The notes under the pieces: generated by a model | The model's database searches: none | Told to the model about the DNA's origin: nothing | Seen by the model: the letters and a program-made list of their open reading frames with translations, nothing else | Assembly (NCBI GenBank): GCA_037127255.1 | Contig: JBANSL010000003.1 | Coordinates: 23,790,314-23,854,313 of the forward strand | Source: Persicaria tinctoria | Taxonomy: Eukaryota; Streptophyta; Magnoliopsida; Caryophyllales; Polygonaceae | Direction of reading: 5' to 3' | Length of the DNA stretch: 64,000 bases | Position numbers and translations under genes: made by a program | Shown here: positions 46,561 to 58,260 of the stretch, in pieces | Layout of the letters: the number at the start of each line of letters is the position of its first letter | Position numbering within the stretch: position 1 is the first letter of the stretch

Positions 46561-47226
46561 AATTGAGAGATACTAACCTTCCCCTTCGGCACCAACTGAG
46601 CTTGATTCACCAATCGTTCTTTTCGGATTCGGGCACGAACATCGGATGAGTGCACAAAATGTCGAAATCGGGGGCAACATCTTGAGAAACAAAGATCGGG
46701 GGAACTCCTTCAACGACAGGACGTCGAAGAAGAGGGTGCTACGCTTGAGAGGCTGCAGGGGGAGGGGCCGCCAGCAGCCACCTTCACCCACAGCACCACC
46801 TTTTCACCTCTCCGTTCTCATCTGACCGGCGACGCTTCTTCTCTCACTCTGGAGTCCTCCGCGTCGCCCGTACAGTTTCTTTCAATCGGCCCCAATTCTT
46901 TCTTTCTTCTCTCACTTCGTTCCTTCTTTCTTTCTTTCTTTCTTTCTTTTTAATTGAAAACTAACGGATTCTGTTAAAATTAACCGGAAAGGGCATGAGT
47001 CAAAACAATTGAAAACCACAGGGACACCACGCGAAATATGTAAAAGAGTTATATACCTCACGAAAATTGCAATACCCCAGGGGTACCTCGCGAAATTTCC
47101 GATTTATTATTTACCAACACCGAGAATGATACGTTTTGGTAGAAATTACAATTCCGGGTCTATCCGCAGATGAAAACCCAAGTTTTGAGCTATATATCTT
47201 TCTTATAAAGTTCCAATTTTTTTTGG
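46561..47226. other. No recognised gene; (TTTC)n tract and repeat-like text
   Basis: Open frames at 46573-46791 give no domain I know. (TTTC)n lies at 46924-46950. Text around 46985-47100 (GGGACACCACGCGAAATATG, CACGAAAATTGCAATACCCC) resembles a DNA-transposon terminal region. Confidence 0.4.
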
Positions 47227-47231
47227 GTAGG

Positions 47232-47405
47232 TGTTATGATCCTATGGAATAGGCGGGAGAATCAGTTGGAAGTAACAGACGAAGGGGATGAGATGCAGAC
47301 AAGGGAGATAGAATAGAAGAGATAGAGGAGGTAAGAGTGAGATTATGATTCAGAATACCCTCCACAAGGTCTTACACAACCTATTTATAGGCTTAGTGCC
47401 TAACA
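47232..47405 (-). repeat. Chromovirus 3' LTR
   Basis: Matches 51701-51874 apart from about eight substitutions. Confidence 0.9.
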
Positions 47406-47490
47406 AAGCTTCCCTATCACAAAGCCTTGACTCAAGGCTTGATCTTTACAGATCATTACAAATGGTTTCCCCCAATTGAGATACCTTGCC

Positions 47491-48114
47491 TCAAGGTTGG
47501 ATATGGAAATCGGGGAATTGGTGCAGTATATGTGTGGCCGGCTCCCATGTAGCCTGTGCTTCTTCCAAATTGCACCACTTGACTAACCACTTTGTCACTG
47601 GGTCTCTGTTGGCCAAATATGAAACCCGAGTATCCAAAATTGACTCAGGGCGCACCTCAATGTCTCCCTCCTCATCTGTACTTGGTAGCTCAATGGTGGC
47701 CAATTGCTCATCCCCAATTTTCAACTTCAATTGTGATACATGGAATACTGGATGAATGCGAGATGAAGCGGGTAATTCCAGTCTATAAGCCATCTTGCCC
47801 ACCTTGGCCAATACTCTGTACGGGCCATAGTATTTAGAGCTGAGTTTGAGATTTCTCCTTAAGGCCACTGAGGATTGTCTATAGGGTTGCAACTTAAGAT
47901 AAACCATGTCATTGACTTGCAATTCCCTTTCAGCTATATCCTTATAAGCAAACAATTTCATCATTGCTTGTGCTTGTTCCAACTGAAAGCGTATCTGCCC
48001 CAACATGTGTTGTATCTCTTGAACCCAATCAGTAGCCACACAGTTTCTACCAATCACTGGAGAGATGCCCAATTGAGATGGGGGAGATCCATATGAATCC
48101 ATAATAGGTGACAT
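47491..48114 (-). pseudogene. Chromovirus integrase C-terminus and chromodomain
   Basis: Residues 65-140 (LQVNDMVYLKLQPYRQSSVA, YYGPYRVLAKVGKMAYRLEL, IHPVFHVSQLK) form the GPF/Y module of integrase. Residues 155-207 (PESILDTRVSYL, KWLVKWCNLEEAQATWEP) form the chromodomain. In chromoviruses this domain binds chromatin marks and guides integration. The frame is separated from the integrase core by a frameshift near 48130. Confidence 0.85.
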
Positions 48115-48144
48115 CTTGAGAGTTGTGTGAAAGTTTGTGTTATA

Positions 48145-49320
48145 CTAGAACTCTTCTAAAGACAACCATTTCGACCATTGCCTTGGATGGTCTGAAGTCA
48201 TGCACCTTAGAAAGGTCTCAAGACACCTATTAACCCTCTCTGTTTGGCCATCTGTTTGGGGGTGATAAGCAGTGCTCATATGCAGCTTAGTGCCCAAACT
48301 TTTGAATAATTGCTGCCAAAATGCACTCAGAAAAACCTTGTCCCTATCAGACACTATACAATCTGGCAGACCATGCAATTTGTATACATTCTCCATAAAT
48401 ACAATTGCTACTTTCTCAGTTGTGAAGGGGTGACTCAAAGTCATAAAGTTAGCATATTTTGTTAAGCGGTCCACTACCACCATAATAGTATCCTTGCCCT
48501 GAGATTTAGGCAATCCCTCAATTAAGTCCATACTCACATTACTCCAGGCCGTCTCAGGTATTGGAAGGGGTTGCAGTAAGCCACGTGTGACCATGTCACA
48601 TTTACTTCGTTGGCAGACGTCGCATTCCTTCACAAACTTAGTTACTTGAGTCTTCATATTAGGCCAGTAAAAGAGTTGTTTGAGTCTCTGGTACGAACCT
48701 TGAATGCCCGAATGACCCCCTGTAGGTTTCTCATGAACTGCAGCAATCAGTTTGTTTTGGAGCTGCTCATTTTTGCCAATGAAAAGCCTACCTTTAAATC
48801 TCAGTAGCCCCTTGATCACTTTCAAATCATCACAAGTGCCTTGAGCAGCAGCTACCATCAATTGTTGAATCACCTCATCACCCTTGTAACTGTCCATCAC
48901 ATCTTTTACCCAATCAGGTTGCACCAACAATATAGCATTGCATTCACCAATTTGCACAGGTTCCCTTCTAGAGAGAACATCTACACCTTTATTTTCTGAC
49001 CCTTTCCTATAAGCAATTCTATAACTCAGTCTCAGCAATTTTCTAGTAGCCTTTTTCTGCAACTGGGTAGTCAGCTTTTGCTCAAGAAAGTGTTTCAAAG
49101 GCTGGCGATCCTTCTTGATCACAAATTCCTGAGGCTCCAAGTAATGCCTCCCCTTATCTACAACAATCAAGATAGCCAATAGTTCCTTCTCATATGTTGA
49201 CAATAGTAAGTTCTTACCATGTAATGCTTGACTCAAGTACGCCAGAGACTTTCCTTCCTGCATCAGTACAACACCCATACCAGTATCACAAGCATCGGTC
49301 TCTACAACAAAAGTCTTAGC
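48145..49320 (-). pseudogene. Chromovirus RNase H and integrase core
   Basis: RNase H: VVETDACDTGMGVVLMQ begins in another frame just upstream of 49278, followed by LLSTYEKELLAIL. Integrase: zinc-binding HEKPTGGHSGIQG and CDVCQRSK. The DDE acidic residues are visible in MDLIEGLP, IVSDRDKVF and TDGQTERVN. The domain cuts and joins DNA during insertion. The frame stops at 48145 after WLSLEEF. Confidence 0.85.
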
Positions 49321-49868
49321 AAATCAGGAAGCCCCAATACAGGAGGTGAGCTAAGGAATTCCTTGAGTTTCTTGAAAGCAACATCAGCCTCTCTAGACCA
49401 CAAGAAGGCATCCCTTTTCAATAAATTAGTCAAGGGTTTAGTTATGGCTCCATAGCCTCGAATGAACCTCCTATAATAGCCTGACAACCCAAGGAACCCT
49501 CTCAATGCTTTCAAATTTTCAGGAGTTGGCCAATGCAACACGACTTCAATCTTTTTAGGATCTGTTGCCACACCCTCCTTAGAAATTAAATTACCCAAAT
49601 ATTCCACTTGTGGTTGAGCAAACTCGCATTTGGACTTTTTTACAAACAATTGCTTCTCTCTCAATGTGCTCAGTACCATCTGAAATTGAGGGTACATGTA
49701 AGGCCTTGAAGCTAAGGGATGCGTGCCTTGCTTCAGAACAATGGCGTGCTCATGACCCCTTTCAGGTGGCAACCCCTTAGGTTCATCAAACACATCACTG
49801 AACTCCTCTAACATAATTTCTTCAGGCAATTCTGCATTAATCTTTTCTACTTTACAAGCTTGGACCAC
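49302..49868 (-). pseudogene. Chromovirus reverse transcriptase with the catalytic core deleted
   Basis: The N-terminal part reads FSDVFDEPKGLPPERGHEHA and RPYMYPQFQ. The next residues, MVLSTLREKQLFVKKSKCEF, normally follow the catalytic palm. About 150 codons, including the YxDD motif and the fingers/palm between YPQF and the VL..L(R)...L helix, are missing without a frame change (junction near 49682). The thumb/connection part (YLGNLISKEG, LRGFLGLSGYYRRFI) is intact. The enzyme cannot polymerise DNA. Confidence 0.85.
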
Positions 49869-49912
49869 CTTACTGCAATCTCTTGGTCCCCCTTGTTGAG
49901 CACTTTCTGATT

Positions 49913-50473
49913 CTACTTGCTTGTAAGCATTCGGATGCTAGCCTGCTCATTATCTTTGTGGTCCCTAATCCCTTTAATGACCACTTTTCTTCCATTCTTG
50001 AGAAATGAGATATGAACTTCTAAAAAATCAAATAGCACTGGGTTAAATCCTGCTAACCAATCAGACCCCAAAATCATATCACTACCACCCATTTTAAGTA
50101 GTCTGATATCATGGACATATCTGCTTTCTTGCATCTCCCATTCAAACTGATTACAAACCTTGCTACTGATCATAGTCCCATTAAGTGTGCTTACTTCCAT
50201 AATGGGTGATGTACTGATCACAAAACCAGCTTTATGTGCCACTATTGAGTCCGAGAAGCTATGTGTCACTCCACTGTCAATCAAAATGGTGATTTCCCGG
50301 TTCTTAACTGAACCTTTTACCCGAATCGTAGTCCCAGACTCACCCCTAGTCAAGGAATGTACATAGATCTCTTGTTCCTCTTGATCTTCCAACTCAGCCT
50401 CCTTCCAAGAAGCTGGTAGTAGCTCATCTAAACCTTCCTGCTCACTAACTTCTTGAGCAATCAGATTGTGCAA
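49913..50473 (-). pseudogene. Chromovirus protease
   Basis: ILIDSGVTHSFSDSI holds the D-S-G catalytic triad, and MILGSDWLAGFNPV is the second conserved block. It would mature the polyprotein. Canonical ALF/T-HSF variants differ slightly (SGVTHSF here). It is separated from RT by a short shift. Confidence 0.8.
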
Positions 50474-50524
50474 AGAAGATTGCTTACATTTATGGCCATT
50501 AAAGTATTTATCACCACATCTGTA

Positions 50525-51672
50525 TCACGACCCTTTCTTCCCATCATTTCCCTTCTTCACACTCAATTCTGCAAGCTGTTGGCCAACACCTTTAATTGAT
50601 ACTCCCGATTCTTTTGAGTCAGTTCTCGAGGCAGGTGTTCTACTCCAGGGTGACCTATGGTTGTTATCAAAACTCCCAGGCGGTTTCCCATGCCCTTTTG
50701 TAAGGCGAATCCAGGCCTGAACTGCACTAAAGTGTAATCTAGCTTGCTCCATGACTGCTGCCATTGACATCGGCCTTCCCAATTGAACCAAAGAACGAAT
50801 TTCTTGTTTCAATCTACTGATATAACTAGATACAAAATATGATTCCGTCAATTGATAATTGAAAGCCAACATACTAGCCCTGAGATATTCGAATCTCTCA
50901 TTATAATCTTCCAAATTCTCCCCTTGTTCAATCTTGTTGAACTCTGCCACAATCTTCGATTCCCTTCTTTCTCCAAAACGCAGGCAGAGATCATCACAGA
51001 ATTCACCCCAGCGAACACGGGCTTGTTAATGGCGTAACCTTGGAACCAAATGTCCGCCTTATCATTCAAGTGCATCACAACTATTTCATCTTTCTGTAAA
51101 TCAGGAATTGCAAAGATTCCAAAAAAAAATTCGCACTTTCTAATCCAACTTCGAGGACATTTACCATCAAAACTACGAAAATCGAGTTTGGGAAATCGAT
51201 TACCTCGGATATTATCAAAGAAACCCCCTTCTTGTTGACCCTGATCAAACTGTCGGCGAAAGAATCCCTGAGATCCGAGCATCCCTCTATCAGCTGGTCC
51301 CGATCCCATGAGTCTATCGCCTTTTGAACTCGACGATTCACTCATTGAATCTACGTGCTGACTATGATCACTTCTGTTCCCGGAATCTTGATTTGATTTC
51401 CGACCATCTAGATCGGAATTTTGATTTGGTGGATTTCAAGCAATCTCAGTGAGCTGCTCCAGGGGACGATCAGTTGCGCTTCGAAATTCGGCCATCTCCT
51501 GAGATTGATCCTCTCTTTGTTTCTGAGAATCCACAATATGTTTTGAAGTCGAGGCAGCAAACTTGCTCATATCCTCTTTAAACGCTCGCATTTCTTCCTT
51601 GAATTCTTGTAATTGTAACTCCGGTGACTTAGAACGAGTCCCTTCCGCCATTGGAGTTGCTTGAACGAACAA
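50525..51672 (-). pseudogene. Chromovirus gag, several frames
   Basis: MAEGTRSKSPELQLQEFKEE starts the coiled-coil N-terminus (51672-51436). The core MAEFNKIEQGENLEDYNERF and SYISRLKQEIRSLVQLGRP lies in 50950-50525 and the part between them in 51345-50848. The zinc knuckle is only a remnant (CGDKYFNGHKC, read across the stop before 50473). Frame changes break the protein. Confidence 0.75.
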
Positions 51673-51700
51673 GACCAGAAAAGAGGCTCAGATACCAATA

Positions 51701-51874
51701 TGTTATAATCCTATGGAATAGGCGGGAGAATCAGTTGGAAGTAACAGACGAAGGGGATGAGATGCAGACAAGGGAGATAGAATAGAAGAAATAGAGGAGG
51801 TATGAGTGTGATTATGATTCAGAATACCCTCCACAAGGTCTTACACAGCCAATTTATAGACTAAGTGCCTAACA
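51701..51874 (-). repeat. Chromovirus 5' LTR
   Basis: 174 bp, TGTTATAATCC through CCTAACA, followed by the GTAGG target duplication. CAATTTATAGACT at about 51850 matches CTATTTATAGGCT in the other copy. Confidence 0.9.
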
Positions 51875-52259
51875 GTAGGTTGTACGAATATTATATCACC
51901 CATGAATAATTGATAAGTCATTAATGATGTGATTATGTCTCCTCCAAGAGCATTAACACGAAATTTACAAAAGTCCCACTTTAATTTATTTTATTTTTAT
52001 ATTTTAAGTTTACTCTAAGATATCGATGCTTTCACATGTCCGGTTTTTAGGCATATAAAATAAAGAAGTGGTCAGATTGAAGTATGCAATCTCATTGTTC
52101 CACATACTCTAAGATCATACCTTACCACAAAATCCGAAAGGTGCAAATTTTCTCCATAATTTAGTGATTATTCCCCAAGTCCAGCAAATTGGGGTTTTGT
52201 CCACCTAAAATTTTATGGACAAAATTGCCCTTCCATATATAAGCGTTTAGGTTGTACAC

Positions 52260-53110
52260 ACTCTCTCTTTAGAAGGAGAACGGAGAAACCTAAATCTGAG
52301 TCCGACCGGCCTCTTCTCCTCATATCTCTTAAGATATCTCCATCACGGTGTATCTCCATCACGATGGGAGTTTCTCTCCATCACGTTGCTCCGACGGCGC
52401 CTTCGCTTCCCTCGCCGCTCGGACGGCGCCTTCGCTGCTCCAACGGCGGCGGTCCTACGCCGACCTAAAGAGAGACAGAAACGGTGGATGGAGGCCACGT
52501 TGCCCTCGCTGCTCGCCGACCTAAAGAGAGACAGAAACGGCGGCCTTCGCTGCCCTCGCTGCTCTGAATCTGTCATTGCAGTTTCAGATCTAGGCCACGC
52601 TGCTGTCAAATTTCAAGAATCCAGTCTCCACCGTCGTCTCAAGCTCAGGGGAAGATCTCCAGTGGTTCTCGTCCATCGATGTCGGAACTTGAGGTCGGGG
52701 CCACCACTGTTTTCGCGCGCTGAAACTGGCGACCACAACCCCATCGGATCTCCCTTGTCGGATCTCCATTGCTGAAACCGGTGGGTCCGGCTCTCTCTCT
52801 CTCCCTGTTCTTCCACCTCCTCGCCGATTTCCGCATCTCCTCCACCCTCTACCTGTCGTTCTTCGTCGCTGATCTGCATTCACCATTAGACAAACACCAG
52901 ATCCAGCCGCAACTCAGATCCAAAGGAGATCGATGGGATCTGGTTTGAACAACGTCGGTGATGGGATGAGATCTGCTTTACATATAAACAGAGAGAGTTC
53001 TTGGGAGCTCAGATCGTTGATCGAAGCTGAGGAGGAAGGAGATCCGATTGATTTCCGTGGCACAGTTGCTGCAGCACAAGGAGGAAATGGGATGAGGTAA
53101 AACACATGAT
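52260..53110 (+). other. GC-richer leader-like stretch with a tandem duplication
   Basis: CGACCTAAAGAGAGACAGAA occurs twice (about 52460 and 52518) with surrounding similarity. Several overlapping open frames exist on both strands, none with a domain I recognise. The base composition and the CT-rich start resemble a plant 5' UTR or first exon, possibly captured. Confidence 0.35.
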
Positions 53111-53721
53111 GAACAATATGTTTCAGCAATAGGAATTCAACTTTTTTTTTTGTCAAAGATTGGAATTCAACTAGTCTCGTTACGAAAGCATATGTTATTT
53201 CCCCTCAATTTCTGCAATTTTGACAGACGATGAACAAGTATTCACAGGTTTTTGAATTGTTATCTTGATTTTCAATTTTAGCAATCAAGATCATGGAGCG
53301 GATTGGAGCTGTGAGAGCTATTCGTGGGTTGTATGTTCAATGGAGCCAATGGTGTTGCAATTTTGTAATGCTTTCTTACTTTCCACTATATTTCTTTCTT
53401 TTTTCTATTTGTTTTAAGCATTCTCGTTAGTAGCAAAAAGTGGATTTGTGGTTACCTTCTATTGTGATTGAGTTTGCTTTGTTGAGATCTTTGGATTGCT
53501 ATTGTAATTTCAGCAATTTCATTTGCATTGTTGAAATATATGATTCGCATAGTTTTATAGATAGGTAATAAAGAGTATGAGTGCAGAAACCGTGGTTTCG
53601 GCATCAACAACAGTGCTGAAATCGGGGTTTCAGCATCATCAAAAGCAAATTTTTTTGTGGGATCTAAAATGCTGAAATTAATTTTTATTAGAAAAATTCT
53701 TATGATGAAATCAATTTTGTG

Positions 53722-53865
53722 GAATTTGCAGATTGCACTGTTATCACAGTGGCTCACAGGATACCAACTGTCATGGACTTCTTCCTTGAGTACATAATGC
53801 TTGATGGTGTGAATTATGAAGAGGAACATGTTCACCTCCTTGACAATTTGCTGCAAACAATGGAC
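53722..53865 (+). pseudogene. ABCC (MRP-type) transporter fragment
   Basis: The frame reads [19 protein letters not shown], matching the H-loop region at the end of the second nucleotide-binding domain of plant ABCC transporters ([16 protein letters not shown]). The following [20 protein letters not shown] does not fit ABCC, so two sequences have been joined. No Walker motifs or membrane segments are present. Confidence 0.6.
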
Positions 53866-54180
53866 GTTGTGAGTTTGTTTATTATGTTAACAACACGTTG
53901 CTAAAACCGGGGTTTCAGCATCAACAACGTTGTTGAAACCATAAACAACGTTGCTGAAACCGGGGTTTCAGCAACAACAACAATGCTGAAATCGGGGTTT
54001 CAACAACAACGTTGTGGAAAGAAATTTGGAGTTAGACTCGTGAGAGGAATATTTTTACTCTTTTGGTGACGACTCTTAGTTTGGTCCTTCTTTTTGTTAA
54101 AATTATTGTTGCTGAACTTGCTTTAAAACTAGAATTTGCTAAAATTGTTGTTGTTGAACTTGCTTTAAATCTCTTTTAAA

Positions 54181-54247
54181 AGCCTCTTAGCTCAACGGTA
54201 GAGCAATCTGCTATGCACAAATACGTGGGTTCGAATCCCGCATAGGC
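54181..54247 (+). tRNA. tRNA-like sequence, copy 5
   Basis: AGCCTCT acceptor (imperfect), GCTC/GAGC D arm with AACGGTA loop, T arm GTGGG TTCGAAT CCCGC, 3' strand ATAGGC. Box B (GGTTCGAATCC) is perfect. The anticodon-variable segment is short (19 nt). It is the copy closest to a real tRNA in its T arm, but is embedded in the GAAACC array. Confidence 0.55.
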
Positions 54248-54780
54248 AACCTCGTAACACAGTTTCAGCAACAATTTCAGCAACCCCGGTTTCGGCAACG
54301 TGAAAAAAAAAACAGTAACGCGAAAAAAAATGCTTAAACAGAGGGTGGCACAGGGGTTTCGGCAACTCTGGAAACGCGGAAAAAAAAAAGGTAATATGGA
54401 GAAAAAAACTCAATTTCAGCAACTTCGATTTCAACAGTTTCAGCAACGCGGAAAGATTTTCTATCATATGCCCTAAGGGCATCAACAACAGTGCTGAAAT
54501 CGGGGTTTCAGCAACTCCGGTTTCGGCAACATGAAAAAAAAAGCAGTAACGCGAAAAGAAAAAAAAATGCTGAAACAGAGGGTGGCACATGAGTTTCAGC
54601 AACTCTGGAAACACGAAAAAAACAAAAAAAATAGCGGAAAAAAAAATGCTGAAACAGAGGGTGGCACAAGGGTTTCATCAGTTTCCCGAAAAAAAAAACT
54701 AAATTTCAGCAACTTTGTTTTTTTAATGGACATTTTGCTAATATGGAAAGGGTGGTGGACATTTTTCTAATAAAGCCCAA

Positions 54781-55375
54781 AATTTTAAACATCGAGGCAC
54801 CCCAATTGAATATTTATCATTACCACTATTTAAAAATATCTGTCACTTTTTTACATAGAACTTTGTAAAAAAAAGGTGATAAATATTTTTTGATGGGAAA
54901 ATAAAAAGGTAATAGTTTCAAATGTTTAAAATTCAATATTACAAATCCAAATATATAATTATCCTGTCGAGAAAAAAAAATACATAAAAATGTAATATAT
55001 ACAATCATAGTATACAAACCAAAAAATATTTCTTCTATTGCTAATTGATTTAAGATGAAATGTTATTGACTTTATATACCGGACTACTAATGCATACGTG
55101 TAATGAACACGACATCTGATCATGAGGAGTTTCAACAAATTGACTTCAATACGATATAAATCGGCTAGTTAAACGGTCTGAGTTTTAATCCTGGAGTAGG
55201 TAAAAATGATAATAAAATATATGTTAAACTAGTTAGTCCAATTGTAAATTGGATAATTAACCATAGTCGCATTTATAAGGATGTTTTAAGATGTGAAAAG
55301 ACAAAAACAAGTCGTCCATTAAAAGTGGATCGATTGAAAAGAAATAGATTAGAAAAAAACTTTACCATAATCTCT
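54781..55375. other. Gene-free AT-rich stretch
   Basis: No coding or repeat family recognised. Confidence 0.5.
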
Positions 55376-55445
55376 CCGTTCTAAAATAAGTATTATTTGT
55401 CTTTTTCTGCATGCTTATTGAGAAGGTAATTAAAAACAGTATAAA
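55376..55445. mobile_element. Stowaway-like MITE, one arm
   Basis: CTCTCCGTTCTAAAATAAG and the following text resemble the CTCC.TCCGT terminus of Tc1/mariner-type plant MITEs. No opposite arm is seen nearby. Confidence 0.4.
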
Positions 55446-55635
55446 ACTAGTGTAGTACCCGTGCGTAACGCATATGATTTATAAAATACATTATATTATA
55501 TTTTATAGAAGATATTACCATAATTTATATACATTATATATTAGATATATTATACTATTATAATAATATGAAAACGATATAGAAAAATAATATAAATTTG
55601 GATAAAAAAAATATAATGCTTATATTATACCAATA

Positions 55636-55741
<106 letters not shown>

Positions 55742-56002
55742 GTGGCAAAACGTCAATGCTTCACCTTTCTAGCAGGGTTGGGTTTGAGATTTTAAATGCT
55801 CGGGGCAGGATATAAAAATGTGGCCCTTTACTATTATTTTTTGTTGTGTTAATTGATTGGAAGGTAAGACCAAATAATTTGGTAGTTCGACTACATATTA
55901 CACAAACTCCAAGTGAATGGAGCTTTAAGAACTTTTGGATGGAGAACACATAAAAATGTCGGAGAAGAAATATTATTGTAATAAACTTAAAAGTAAAAAA
56001 AA

Positions 56003-56232
56003 TGCTTCATCTGTCTCAAAATATAGGTCGTTTTATTTTTTTGGCATGTTTTTTAAGAAGCTAAAAACTCTATAAAATATTATATTTTTATTGGATTTTA
56101 AAAATAATATCATGCTTATTAATAATAAGTATAGTATTATTTTTTTTAAAAAAATAATATTTTATAAAGTTTTTAGCTCCTTAAAAACGTGCTAAAAAGT
56201 AAAACGATCGATATTTTGATACAAAGGTAGTA
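56003..56232. mobile_element. Stowaway/mariner-like MITE with long inverted repeats
   Basis: The left arm, TGTCTCAAAATATAGGTCGT onward, and the reverse complement of the right arm (ATCAAAATATCGATCGTTTT onward) match over about 85 bp, including GCTAAAAACTCTATAAAATA. The element is about 230 bp with no coding capacity. A related single arm lies at 56485-56570. Confidence 0.75.
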
Positions 56233-56484
56233 TAAAATTTAGAGTCACCACTGGTGTTTGATAATGAGTTTTTTTTAGCCTTCTAAGTTTTTTAGTAAGT
56301 TGATTGAGTACTTTGAGCATTAAACACACATTTGTTGTGGTAATGGGTTGGAAGGTAGAACCAAATAATTTGGTAGTTGGACTACACATTCAACAAACGT
56401 TGGTGAATAGAATTTTCAGAACTTTGGGATGAAGAGAACATAAAAAAAGATATACTATATTAATAAACTTAAAAGTAAAAAAAA

Positions 56485-56575
56485 ATCCTTTCGTCTCAAA
56501 TATATGTCATTTTATTTTTTTGACATGTTTTTAAAAAAGCTAAAAACTCTATTAAATATTATCTTTTTATTAGTT
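56485..56575. mobile_element. Partial MITE arm
   Basis: TCGTCTCAAATATATGTCAT followed by AAGCTAAAAACTCTATTAAA resembles the left arm of 56003-56232. The right arm is missing. Confidence 0.6.
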
Positions 56576-57379
56576 TTATTTGAGCATGTTATATGATTTG
56601 CAATGTCTAAATAGAAGCTTTATTATTACATATTAGGCCAAAGAGAAATCCGGATAAGTAGAAAAACAATTTTTTCGTTTAAAATGAAAAAAAATAATAT
56701 TTTGGTTCAAATTATACGTACCACTTCAATTTTGAAAAAAAAATCAACCCGAATTAACCCTTTAAAGTTTCCTACACTAATGGATCACATATATACCGAG
56801 ATCACAGATCATCTCAAGAAGATCAACTCGATCTTATCATCAATTTATTGATTAAACAAATATATTGATTAAGATAAAGAGGTTAGGATCATGCATGATT
56901 TTTCATATCCAGTAATCCAAATGATTTTTTAATAGTCGATATATTGATTATTGATATAAAAATATAAATTAAATATCATTAGACAACTTTAACTAAAAAA
57001 ACAAAATAAATAGATAAATTAAATACAATAATAAAATCTTCAAGTATTTTTATTTTATTAAATACAATATCATTCCAACTTATGTTAGTTAGTTTCAATT
57101 TTTAAATATCCGAATATCATGGAATTCTCAAATATCTTGACCAAAGGAATCAATAAACAAATTGTTTAAATATTATTAATTTATTAATTCAAACAAATCT
57201 CGTTGTTATGTGTTTTCAAATCATTGGTTAAAAAGTCTTGGATAAATTAATATAAATTTATTAATAAATATATTGGTTTATTATTTTCTGACTTCAAAAA
57301 ATCTTGGATAAAAAACAATATGCAAATTTGGAGAATTTGGTCAACAAATTCAATATTTTAAGTAACAAATTTGAAAAAC

Positions 57380-58260
57380 TTTTGGACTGAGCGTACCAAC
57401 CGGCGGAAGATATTCGAATCAAATTTGAAAATTAAAGAAAAGTAGTGAAAAAAAAAGAAATAAATACTAAAATCTAGCGGCATAGAAAATAAAAAATGGA
57501 AATTAAAAAATAATTATGGAAATTGATTTGAAATTTGAACATTTAGTTTTTCAAAAATCAAAAATCAAATTTAATTCAAGATAAGTTGCTTAAATTTATA
57601 TATACATGCGAAATTGATTTGAAATTTGAACATTTAGTTTTTCAAAAATCAAATTCAATTCAAGATAAGTAGAAAAAAAGCAAACAAAAATTAAATCCGT
57701 ATAAAAATTTGAAAATATGAAAAAATTTCGGATTGAGCGCACCAACCGACGGAAGATATCCGAATCAAATTTGAAAATTAAAAAAAAAGTAGTGAAAAAA
57801 AAAGAAACAGATACTAAAATCTGGCGGCATAGAAAGTAAAAAATGGAAATTAAAAAATAATTATGGAAATTGATTTGAAATTTGAACATTTAGTTTTTCA
57901 AAAATCAAAAATCAAAAATCAAATTCAATTCAAGATAAGTTGCTTAAATGTATATATACTTGCGAAATTGATTTGAAATTTGAACATTTAGTTTTTCAAA
58001 AATCAAAAATCAAATTCAATTCAAGATAAGTAGAAAAAAATCAAACAAAAACTAAATCAATATATGAAAATATCGGAGAGTGAAGAGGAAATATGAAATT
58101 TTTTTGGATTGAGCGCATCAACCGGCGGAAGATATCCGAATCAAATTTGAAAATTAAAGAAAAGTAGTGAAAAAAAGAAACAAATACTAATATCCGGCGG
58201 CATAGAAAATAATAAATGGAAAATTGAAAAAATAATTAAAGAAAAGTAGGAAAAGAATAT
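57380..58260. repeat. 350-bp tandem repeat, about 2.5 units
   Basis: The landmark TTGAGCGCACCAACCGRCGG (or close variants) occurs near 57382, 57731 and 58107. Between these, GAAATTGATTTGAAATTTGA and TTTTTCAAAAATCAAA recur, giving sub-repeats within each unit. AT-rich and non-coding. Confidence 0.85.

Larger units (their letters stand above)
47232..51874 (-). mobile_element. Chromovirus (Ty3/gypsy) with 174-bp LTRs
   Basis: Element of 4643 bp on the minus strand. LTRs at 47232-47405 and 51701-51874 start TGTTAT and end CCTAACA; by eye about 8 of 174 positions differ. The target duplication GTAGG lies at 47227-47231 and 51875-51879. A primer-binding site TGGTATCTGAGC next to the 5' (right) LTR suits initiator methionine tRNA. 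Order: gag, protease, truncated reverse transcriptase, RNase H, integrase, chromodomain. The very short LTRs suggest the Reina group. Frameshifts and an RT-core deletion make it defective. Confidence 0.9.
53575..54720. repeat. GAAACC/GGTTTC motif array
   Basis: GCTGAAACCGGGGTTTCAGC and variants (GCTGAAATCGGGGTTTCAGC, GTTTCGGCAAC, GGTTTCAGCAAC) recur more than fifteen times in both orientations, linked by CAACAA spacers. A second, longer repeat (AACAGAGGGTGGCACA with A-rich spacers) recurs at about 54335, 54575 and 54655. The tRNA-like copy 5 sits inside the array. Confidence 0.85.

Noticed and set aside
46573..46791. 72-codon minus-strand frame
   Set aside because: No recognisable domain and no supporting splice signals.
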